A stretch of DNA of 64,000 nt from Calcarisporiella thermophila CBS 279.70 (taxonomy: Eukaryota; Calcarisporiellomycota). The stretch covers positions 517,935 to 581,934 of the forward strand of contig NW_027192211.1 of NCBI RefSeq assembly GCF_041956535.1. The letters run 5' to 3'. Below, piece after piece: positions 23,180 through 34,853 of this stretch (position 1 is its first letter; every line of letters starts with the position of its first letter). Position numbers and translations under genes: made by a program. Below the pieces are notes generated by a model that was given only the letters and a program-made list of their open reading frames with translations, ran no database searches and was not told where the DNA came from.

Positions 23180-23897
23180 TTAATTAGTGGCTATAGTTAC
23201 GGCTTCTTTTTGCTGCAAGCTTTCCTCATCGCAATTTTCAGGAATGATTCTTTGAGGATTATCGAGTAATGTGTCACAATATTCATTGAATGAAATTTCA
23301 GCGACTGAACTGCTTGAAGTCCGTGTGATACTACAGGGAAGTACAATAGGAGAGCTGAATTCACGCTTGATCTTTATATTCAAAACAATTAATGGGTATA
23401 ATTAAAAATAGTGTACAATAGAAGCACATTTAAATACATATGGCCAAAGACAAATACCCTTTTATTATCCACAGAGCAATTGTTTTCAGGAGAAGCAACA
23501 CGCTTAGCTCTATCCCTATTCCACTTCTCGATACGTCGATCCACTAATTTAGGTCATCAGCTATGGGTTGCAAGTTGACGCAATAGATAGCACAATATCA
23601 AGATCATATACCAAGCTGTTCATCCGACTCTGAAGAGTCAGCGTGACTCAATGCTCTAGCATAGGATCCCGTCTTCTCTCGAGTCACGTTCTTGTAATAT
23701 TTTCCAAGGCCAATCCAGTCAGGAACTTCAAGTAGGAGTTGTCTTTTCAATTCAAAGTCTTCAGGCTCTAATTCAATATATCAGTTGAATATATGCGTAT
23801 TATCTCCCTATATGTCTAATATGAAACCCTTAGCCTGAATTTCCAATCTTTGATTCGTAGTAGAATGACTCAAAAAAGAGGCCCAATGACTCCCATT
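23180..23897 (-). CDS. hypothetical protein, 5' end unresolved
   Basis: Three exons join cleanly: PEDFELKRQLLLEVPDWIGL through ARALSHADSSESDEQLG (near 23770-23615), VDRRIEKWNRDRAKRVASPE to NKR (to about 23455), and IKREFSSPIVLPCSITRTSS to EAVTIATN with stop at 23180. A further upstream exon, SLGLFFESFYYESKIGNS, joins in phase only if the intron is GC-AG (gctaag...ttag). No convincing initiator ATG was found, so the gene is incomplete as described. The block K-x-LL-x(3)-DW-GL occurs in several fungal proteins of unknown role, but I cannot name the family. It is charged and Ser-rich, with no TM, and probably nuclear. Confidence 0.5.
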
Positions 23898-24338
23898 TAT
23901 TAGCCAATTACTCCCGAATAGGGGTGCGTCGACTTGCGCTTTTTGTGGGTGTTTACGGTGATTTTTTGGATATTTTTTTGTAAGGCGACCACGGTGAAAT
24001 CTACGTGAGTTTCTAAGGTGATATGCGCGGAAAATCGTTTAAAATAGTAGATATTAGAGCGTATCAATATGATGATGATATACCCAGCTGGGATACCAGC
24101 CCTATTCATCTCGGAAACGAGGATAAGAAACGAAAAATAGGGTAAAAGAATCGATTTTGATTCAAAAAAAGTAAAAAATTTGATCCAGTGGCTTATGAAC
24201 TGTGAAAAGTGTTCTTAATGCTTTAATACATTTAAAGAATAAATAAACTATACAAATGGTTATACTAGAAGAAATGAGAGCCAAGTTGTGGGAAATTATC
24301 CAAGATATCGCTAATAAAAAAATACCAATAATCATCTG

Positions 24339-26837
<2,499 letters not shown>

Positions 26838-27406
26838 TTTACGCGTTTTGAATCTGAAAATGTTGGTGGAATGAAGATATGGGTAACACGCAAAGTAAAG
26901 AGTATTTTAATAACGCGTAATGAGAAATAAAAGGTTCAGGAAGAAAGGGAGATTTCATCAAATAAAAAGAGCTGAAATCAAAATCGTTGAAGCATAACCT
27001 CTTTCGAAAAAACATCCGTCGCTAATTTCCTCCGAGTATATCGCGAATTACAGCACAAGCTTGGTGACATCATTGGATATCTCCATAAATTTGGCATTGC
27101 CACTCTTATTTTTGGAAGAGGGATTTCGGTTAAGGTAAACATCGTACCAAAAGATAAATCATATTCTCATGATATTTGATAATGTTAATGGTCACCCTTT
27201 AATAATTTATCAAACAATTCTAATTGTACATATAATTTTCTGTAGCAAAAATGCTTAAAAGCTAATCAAATTACCAATGATGGTTTTCGTATTAAGAGAG
27301 AGATCTACGATGATTAGTATGTGGCTAAGTATTTCATTTTTGGCCACTCAATTCCAACTATGTGAAATCTATATCTTGTTCTTATACACAAGTGCTAGAA
27401 ACTTAT
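26838..27406. other. divergent promoter region
   Basis: Spacer between the kinase (-) and the RING-protein gene (+). A frame opening at 27277 is in phase with nothing downstream that looks conserved, so it is not used as the start. Confidence 0.5.
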
Positions 27407-28667
27407 ATGGGCGATACATCACACTTTCTAATCGAGTTCCTCCACTGCAGCAGCTGCTATGCAGATTTTGAATCTTCAGGTTCTAAGAAGCTCTATCTCT
27501 GCGAGTGTGGTCACTTTTTGTGTGAAGTTTGCATACGGAGAGAATCCCAAGGTATTTTGTTCAATATATGCGTGAGATATAAAACCATACAACACCCGAA
27601 AGTCATCGTAAACCTCCGCTATAACTAGAAGGATCAGATGGATTACGTCTAACTCAAAAAGTACATTGTTCAATATGTCACGATGAATTTACGGCAGTAG
27701 ATATTAGTAACGGGGTAAGTCATTTTCAGGTTCTATGCGTTATCTAACCCTTTAATCGGAATTGCATAAAGAATACCAACGGACAATGTAGCTCTATTAA
27801 AATGCTTCGTATTTATTTTTGGTAACTAGCCCCCAGAGCACATCCAGCGCTTCTTTCGACCCGCTCAGTTCGCCGCTGGTGAAGCATACGAGATACTTCG
27901 ATTTCAACACTCTCATCTCGTCAATCTCACTCGTTTTCTGAAAAGACGAGTCGATAGTCAGCACAAGTTATTAGAGCGTGCTCGAGAAAATCTCTTGAAA
28001 GTGAAACCTATGAAAGCGTAATAATAGCCTCCTCACATTGTCCGCATATAGTCTTTTTAGCATTTTTTTTGTATCAGGATTATGAAAGAGCTGAAAGAAG
28101 AAAATACGATGCTTCGAAAGTTTATATCAGAAACACAGTCAATTAAGTCCCTCGTGCTTGGAACTGACCAGGCTTCTCCAGAGTTAATGCAAAGGTTCCC
28201 TTCACATAAGCACCAATTGATATCAACAAAACCTATATATGGGGATAATTCAGGGTAGGCCTTAACTTTGGCCATTCATATTTTTTCATCGAATTGAATA
28301 GGAAAATGTATATTTATATATAGGTCTGCCACTATCACTTCTCAGGATGGGTATCAAGTAAAGACCCTGAACTTACCAAGATTAATTTCACCAAATAAAA
28401 TGATCTAATCTATATTATTTTATACTGTGAATATAATATTAATATTAGTAAAATATTCAAGGGAAAGATGTGTTTAGGTAATCTTCTGATCCAATCTTCC
28501 AAAATAATAGCCAGCAGCTTGGAGATGGAACACCACTACAACCCACTTCATCAAACCAGGCTGCAAACCCAAGTGCAATTGTAACCACCACAACTCCCTT
28601 ATTAACTACTCAAGATACTTCTGAGTCCATTGAATGTATTGATCTATCTTCTGAGAAAGTAAACTAA
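27407..28667 (+). CDS. Zip3/RNF212-like RING-finger protein (probable meiotic SUMO/ubiquitin ligase)
   Basis: Start chosen at MGDTSHFLIEFLHCSSCY (27407). Exon 1 (27407-27551) plus exon 2 (from 27629) form a RING: C-x2-C (LHCSSCYAD), C-x-C-x-H-x2-C-x2-C (LCECGHFLCEVC) and a final C-x2-C (VHCSICHDE). Next come FFRPAQFAAGEAYEILRFQH and a coiled coil (LTRFLKRRVDRQHKLLERA, IMKELKEENTMLRKFIS). This RING plus coiled-coil layout, with spacing around the PP---FF-P segment, is that of Zip3/RNF212/HEI10 ZMM proteins, which mark crossover sites in meiosis. The tail is Ser/Thr/Gln-rich and ends ESIECIDLSSEKVN. The segment CIDLSSE resembles a SUMO-interacting motif (hydrophobic core next to acidic residues). 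About 7 exons. Confidence 0.72.
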
Positions 28668-29090
28668 AAAGGTTGATCTTTTTTTATATGGTGCTGTAAA
28701 AGACTGATGAATCTTTAACGCTTTATTTTGTAATGTTTTATCCGACCTTTATAATTTTACATAGCGTATGTTGCCACATTCATGATAATTTTCTTGCTAT
28801 CCTAGGACCATCAAATAATATACGCTTTATCCAAGGTAGTTCTAAACGGCTAGAGCATGGAAACTACCAGATTGGAGTTTGGGTGGTATCAATCCATTTG
28901 GAAATACTTTAAATTTTTGAAATTAGTTTCTACCTTTTTTGCCAAATTCCTACTTGCTATTCAAGTTGAATAAAGTGGCGCATTTTCTTTCAATGGCTAC
29001 ATTGTTTACGATAACCCTTGAACTACTAAATCATTATTTAAACGCCTTTGGATTTTTTTTGTCGCGGCGATTTAATCATAACTTGTAGCA
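28668..29090. other. intergenic
   Basis: AT-rich spacer upstream of RLI1. No supported gene. Confidence 0.5.
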
Positions 29091-31133
29091 ATGGCGGGCG
29101 ACAAACTCACAAGAATTGCCATTGTCAACAATGACAAGTGTAAACCCAAAAAATGTCGACAAGAATGTAAAAAATCATGTCCTGTGAACCGAATGGGTAC
29201 TTTAAAAATTTTTTTTAATCCAAAAGATATTTATATTTATACGTATTTAATTGCATCTTTCGACAGGAAAACTTTGCATTGAAGTCACCCCCGAATCGAA
29301 AATCTCTTTTATTTCTGAAGAACTCTGCATTGGTTGTGGTATTTGTGTGAAGAAATGCCCATTCGGTGCGATTAACATTGTCAATCTTCCAACTAATCTC
29401 GAGAAGGACACGACCCATCGTTATTCTGCCAACGCTTTTAAGCTACATAGGCTTCCTGTCCCACGACCTGGCCAAGTTCTTGGGTTGGTTGGGACTAATG
29501 GTATCGGAAAGAGTACGGCTTTGAAGATCTTAGCTGGAAAGTTGAAGCCCAATCTTGGTAAATATGATGTAAGTATCCATCACAAAATTCTATTTTTTCC
29601 GAAATCTTCTCTTTTATGATATTCCGGGAGATATCTGGTGTACTAATATCTATCATGCATTTTTTAGAACCCACCTGATTGGCAAGACGTTCTTAAGTAT
29701 TTCCGCGGTAGTGAACTGCAGAATTTCTTCACAAAGATTCTCGAAGACAACTTAAAGGCCATCATCAAACCCCAATACGTTGATCATATCCCTAAAGCTG
29801 TACGTGGCACTGTTACAGACCTAATTGATGCCAAGCTCGACCGCAATAACAAGCAGGAGCTTATCGAGGCTTTGGATTTGCAAGACGTGCTTTCCCGTAA
29901 AGTGGAGCAGCTATCTGGCGGTGAATTACAACGCTTTGCAATTGCAGTAGTATGTGTGCAAAAAGCTGATATGTAAGTCGACCCTAAAAAAACGAGAGAT
30001 ATTTTTTATTATGCTAATTCACTTGCGATTTCTTTAACTATAGCTATATGTTCGACGAGCCATCTTCTTACTTGGATGTGAAGCAACGTCTTAACGCTGC
30101 CCGTACGATCCGTACCCTGTTACAACCTACCGTATATGTAATTGTGGTAGAGCACGACTTGTCAGTCCTGGACTATTTGTCCGATTTTATCTGCTTGCTC
30201 TATGGTATGCCATCCGTGTACGGTGTCGTCACCCTTCCTCTCTCTGTGCGTGAGGGTATCAATGTATTCTTAGATGGCAAGATCCCGACTGAGAACTTGA
30301 GATTCCGTGAAGAATCCCTCACATTTAAGTTGGCGGAGTCTGCAGACGATCAACAAGTAGAGCGTAACCGATTGTACAAGTACCCGCCCATGGTTAAACA
30401 ACTCGGAGATTTCAAACTGTCTATCGATGGAGGTAATTTCACGGATTCTGAAATTATTGTGATGCTTGGTCAAAATGGTACGGGCAAGACCACCTTTATT
30501 CGTCTGCTGGCTGGCAAGCTCAAGGCCGATGGTAACGAGCAAGTCCCTGAGCTCAATGTCAGCTATAAGCCGCAGAAGATTAGCCCGACCTTCCAGGGTA
30601 CAGTGCGCATGTTGCTTCTTAAGAAGATCAAAGCGATGTTTATGCACCCACAGTTCCAGACCGATGTCGTGAAGCCTTTGCAGATCGAAAGCATCATCGA
30701 CAACGATGTGCAGACTTTGTCTGGTGGTGAGTTGCAGCGTGTTGCTATCGTGCTCTGCTTGGGTCAACCCGCCGACGTTTACCTGATCGATGAGCCGTCA
30801 GCCTACCTGGATTCGGAGCAACGTATCATCGCAGCTAAAGTTATCAAACGCTTCGTATTGCATTATAAGCGCACTGCATTCATCGTAGAGCACGATTTCA
30901 TCATGGCAACTTATCTTGCGGATCGTGTCGTGGTCTACGACGGTACTCCCTCGGTGGAAGCACACGCATGCTCCCCTCAATCGCTTCTCACGGGAATGAA
31001 TAAGTTCCTTGCGAGCCTTGAGATCACCTTCCGTCGTGATCCGACAAATTACCGTCCCAGAATCAATAAGTCTGATTCAGTAAAGGATAAGGAGCAGAAG
31101 GCCACTGGAAACTATTTCTTCATGGACGAGTAA
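29091..31133 (+). CDS. RLI1: RLI1/ABCE1 ribosome-recycling ATPase
   Basis: Four exons: 29091-29196, 29267-29568, 29668-29972 and 30044-31133, giving 600 residues, the usual length. The N-terminal Fe-S domain carries [18 protein letters not shown] and [17 protein letters not shown], the eight cysteines for two 4Fe-4S clusters. NBD1 has Walker [10 protein letters not shown], signature LSGGELQR and Walker [15 protein letters not shown]2 has Walker [10 protein letters not shown], signature LSGGELQRV and Walker [17 protein letters not shown]. The tail [10 protein letters not shown] is slightly altered from the common NYYYLD-type end. Splits post-termination ribosomes and acts in 40S maturation. 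Codon use is more regular (C-ending in NBD2) than in neighbours, fitting high expression. Confidence 0.97.
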
Positions 31134-31554
31134 ATAGGCGAATGCTTTGTATAGAGTAATTCTCTTGAGCGTCTTCTAAATTTTAACATTTTTTTTTCTT
31201 CTCTTTTCCTCGCTTCTTCTTCTTGTACTTTGGGATTCCTCCACTTTATCCTACTTTTTCCCCAATTTTGAATAAGTAGCGAAAAAAAAGACTCATGTAT
31301 GAAAATATCTTACTAAAAATGATATTCTTTCCCACCCCTCTCTCTGCTATTGTTTCTTTTTTTTTTTTCCTTTTATTTCTTTCTTATTATTAGGTAAGAA
31401 TGGTTAAATTACTTATATTGGATCATAAGAAATTAAAAATTGTGAACATATGCTTACTCTATTAATAAACAAAGAAAAAGAAATGACAATACACCGAGAG
31501 ACAATGCAAGGGCGGATTCTAAATGGTAGCGCTCTTCTAATTTCAGCCCTAAGC
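31134..31554. other. RLI1 3' flank
   Basis: Pyrimidine-rich runs (for example about 31350-31385) typical of fungal 3' regions. No supported gene. Confidence 0.5.
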
Positions 31555-31810
31555 TTATGTGCAGGAGACAACGGAGACTAGAAATCCAACCACAATTCCA
31601 ATCAAGTAGGTTAGCGTTAGATGAAATACGCCACGGGTCGATTTTGTGGATCGTGCGAGGATTATTGTCGACGGCACGGAGCACTCCTCGAGGTCAGTCT
31701 ACAAGGTCTACTTGGATGCGATCGCCGCGTCTTAAGCGCTGATCGCTCGGTCAGGGAGTCAACCTAATCACACTATCAACCGAGGGATCCCCGTGGCTCT
31801 GCATGGCCAT
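31555..31810 (-). CDS. possible small membrane protein (very tentative)
   Basis: This stretch is GC-richer than its surroundings. Reading the minus strand, an exon after the acceptor ccttgtag gives TDLEECSVPSTIILARSTKS and then a hydrophobic helix FHLTLTYLIGIVVGFLVSVV before the stop at 31555. Upstream, MAMQSHGDPS from the ATG at 31810 could join it in phase 0 at tcg-gttgat. In the other minus frame RRGDRIQVDLVD and VLRAVDNNPRTIHKID also look coding but are interrupted by stops. Either a small tail-anchored protein or a decayed gene. No family recognised. Confidence 0.2.
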
Positions 31811-32052
31811 TCCCCTCGTCCCTGATTTCTATTCGCCCCATGGCCGCTACGCTACAACCTTCCGGGGTGACCCTAACCTAATGTTAATTATTCAATCCAA
31901 ACCACTAGGTTTCTCCCGTTGCGTGGCAATGATACACAACATAAATTAAACGCGTTATACCTCATGAAATTAGGACAAAGCCTCTGGTCGGTTATCAATC
32001 TTTTTTTACTCTTCTGTGTATTCCCCTAATTCTGTAATTCTTTCTAGGGATA

Positions 32053-33531
32053 ATGGGCAATCGTCAATCGGCATCATCCTCGAGCTCTGACGACTACGCC
32101 CGTAAGACGTCTTCCTTCCATTCCTACCTCCGCTCGAGCGCCGTCCGCTCTTCCTCGCCCACCCTCATTGAACGCCCCCTCTCTCCGACCATCTCAATCA
32201 AAAGTGACGGTCCTCCAATTTCTGCCTCCACGCACTCCTCACGCTACTCTGCTCTCAGTCCTGTTATTCGATCCAATTCTACTGTCTCCTATGCATCGCT
32301 CCAGCGCATTCGGAAAATACCAAAGGGTTTTTATTTGTTTCCCACCGATGCCTCCGAAGTAGAAAGATTAAGAAAAATACACTATCTTCTAAGAACCGTT
32401 TTCAAAGCGTAAATGTCTTTTTATGCGCTTTCCGTAATAATATTCGACTCATAGTGTTCTTCAACAGAGATTACTTGGCACCGGTAGCAAGTGTTTTGGA
32501 TAATGGAGCAAGGGTTCTCGATGTGGGGTAAGAATATTTGCTCTCTAACACATTTGTCGCATTCATTTACCAAGGTCAAATGTTGCACCTCTATGTGACA
32601 AATATTAGATGTGGGCCTGGTTATTGGACTCTAGAAATGGCAGCCAACTATCCGCGTTCTCAATTTATTGGGATTGACATTGTGGCAATTCAACCCAAAC
32701 CACCTCGGAATGTCAAGTTTCTACAGTGCGATCTGAACCATGGGTTGCCTTTTGAAAATGACTCCTTTGGTACATTGCAATTCTTGTGCGAATCTATGCC
32801 TCCCTTTTAATTTTTTTTCCAAAAGACTTTGTATTTATGCGATTGATGTACTCAGCAATACGAGTTGATCAATGGCCACACATCGTGCGTGAGTTAAAGC
32901 GTGTAACCAAACCAGGGGGATATGTGGGTTAAGTTTGCAAAGTCCTGTGGAGAAATTTTTTATCTGATGAGAAAGCATTGTTTATTAGATAGAGCTTACA
33001 GAGCCAGATTGGAATATCGCGAATAAAGGCCCAGTGGCATCATATGTGATTTCTCAAGGTATATTGTTGCTGAGTGCATGCTATTGTTCTCTAGCGGTGT
33101 AGTCTAATGCATATAGTTGTCGTGAAGTGATAAACACATTTCAATCCAGAAGCATCGATCCATATGTTGCCAGACATATCCACCGATATCTCAAGAGAGA
33201 AGGAATCAAGGATGTGAAGGCTGTAGGGCTCTCTTTGCCTCTGCAGAAATGGGGAGGCGGTATTGGCGAGCTAATGGCTGATAACATGCGGTCGCTTTTG
33301 AATTCTCTTCGCCCGTACATTCCAACACCATCTCTTGACGGCGAAACGAAGGTGTTTGATGCGCTGGTCTCGAATGTACTGGAAGAGTTTGAGGAACGAA
33401 AGGCTTGTGCTACTATACGAAAGGCCTTTGGCAAAAAAGAAGTGCTGGTAATACCAAATGAAATGGAGGATATTAAGCCGCCGCAGATACCACAGCGTGC
33501 CCCCTCTCGATTAATGAGAAAACAGTTGTAA
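32053..33531 (+). CDS. SAM-dependent methyltransferase (UMTA/LaeA-like class I)
   Basis: About six exons, including 32053-32408, about 32470-32527, 32609-32769, an exon from about 32826 and a last exon from about 33128. The N-terminus MGNRQSASSSSSDD is Ser-rich with Gly2 in a possible myristoylation context. The SAM fold is clear: GARVLDVGCGPGYWTLEMA (motif I), FIGIDIVAIQPKPPRNVKFL, QCDLNHGLPFENDSFDFVFM, then MYSAIRVDQWPHIVRELKRV, TKPGGYVELTEPDWNIANKG. The C-terminal part runs from DPYVARHIHRYLKREGIKDV to LPLQKWGGGIGELMADNM and RAPSRLMRKQL. This layout is common in early-diverging fungi, where related proteins are expanded. Substrate unknown. Confidence 0.82.
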
Positions 33532-33767
33532 TCGCAATTTATTTATTGTAAGTTCAATACCTCATATATCTGTTCCTGTAATTAGTACTCGTTGATATTT
33601 CGATGGCATAACTCTCTGCTATTTATTTTTTTGTGAACAATTCAAGTTGAACTTTTGCTATATGTAAGATCTCAAGTTTAATCAGACATGCTGAATTTAG
33701 ATATTGAAGAGTCAAATATTCAACATTATCTGCAACTCGTTAATATCTCCTTTAAAGATTCTATACC
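33532..33767. other. intergenic
   Basis: Short AT-rich spacer with no supported gene. Confidence 0.4.
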
Positions 33768-34650
33768 TTGAATAGTATTTTTCGAAAATATTTCCACACT
33801 TGTCAACGACTTGCGCAATTGAACGTAAAAATTACGATATATATTCCTCTCTCATCCACAAGTACTGGTGTACTTGTGGATGAGAGAGGATCGACGTTTA
33901 AGAATTGTTGCAACGTGCTCAAAGATAACGAAAGGATGCATATCATTGATAACCAAGAAAATTTGCGACTAGGTGGCGGACCAGTCAAGGCGGGGAAAGC
34001 ATACTTCAAAAAGCAACATTACTCATGTTTTTGCATGATGCTGTTTACTCCTGGCGGAGAGAAGAAATATTTTGACTTCTTTTCAGATACTTTGACTCAC
34101 AACGTTCTTTTTGTAAAGAATTGCCTTAGTATTTAGTTATCCAAAATCTCACTTGGCGGGATAGGCACTCTTTTTTGGAAGCTTGGAACAATTGTTACTC
34201 CCGTTTCAAGTGCAAACAATTTGTCTACTATTTGTTGCATGAAGGTCCTTTAAAGCACAACAAAGAGTTGCGATGGAATTTCTTTGCGGTATACCACAGA
34301 GAGCATAAAGTAGATGGTCATTTTGGTCTACTCACTCGCTGGTTCTCGGTGATTGAATCAATAGCTGGAACAAATATCTGCAATAGGTTGGTTTCGTTTT
34401 TTGAAAACCTTTTGCAAAGAACCAATAGCGGCAGAGTTCAAGCGTAAAAAAGCTGTTAATTAAGCTTTTTCACTACAAAAAGACCAAGAGACTGGAAGCC
34501 TTGAAGATCCTGTCGGTTGAGAAGTTTTCGAAGATTTTCTCAGTTTCCTATGAAACTAAGACGATGTTTGCGCTTGATAGTTCTGAGTAGGGCGAAATCT
34601 GCCAGAAAATCTTTAACGGGTGATGAGATGGTCTCCGGAACGCACGGAAG
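33768..34650 (+). pseudogene. decayed transposase-like gene
   Basis: Three successive fragments on the plus strand in different frames read as parts of one protein. The first runs about 33768-34136 (KKQHYSCFCMMLFTPGGEKK, FDFFSDTLTHNVLFVKNCL). The second runs about 34175-34447 (AWNNCYSRFKCKQFVYYLL, LRWNFFAVYHREHKVDGHFG, LLTRWF). The third runs about 34446-34595 (VKKLLIKLFHYKKTKRLEA, LKILSVEKFSKIFSVSYETK). The pattern D-x-LTH, a W-x-N-x(3)-F-x(4)-FVYYLL segment and a WNFFA--H---VDGHFG block resembles the catalytic core of DDE-type transposases seen in fungal and other eukaryotic elements. Stops and frame changes show that it is dead. No terminal inverted repeats were found around it. Assignment to a superfamily is not possible from sequence reading alone. 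Confidence 0.5.
33845..33890. repeat. perfect inverted repeat, 21-bp arms, 4-nt loop
   Basis: The left arm 33845-33865 (tcctctctcatccacaagta then c) is the exact reverse complement of 33870-33890, separated by tggt. It would form a stable hairpin or cruciform. It sits within the first fragment of the decayed transposase-like gene, where it adds a palindromic peptide-coding insert (STSTGVLVDERG). No second copy was noticed in the window. Confidence 0.9.
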
Positions 34651-34853
34651 AAGAAAAGAAACCAGTGTCCAAAATCCGTGGTAAGTGCGTCGCCGCCGCG
34701 ATATATTTAGTGTAATAATCTTTAGAATGAATTTAAATATAAATTTGTATTGAATAGTTGTGATTACTTAAGGGTAGTTGCATGAGTGTGAGTAATAATA
34801 AATGGTGTATATAATTTCACAGATGAGATATTAAATTTACAATGGTTATAAAT

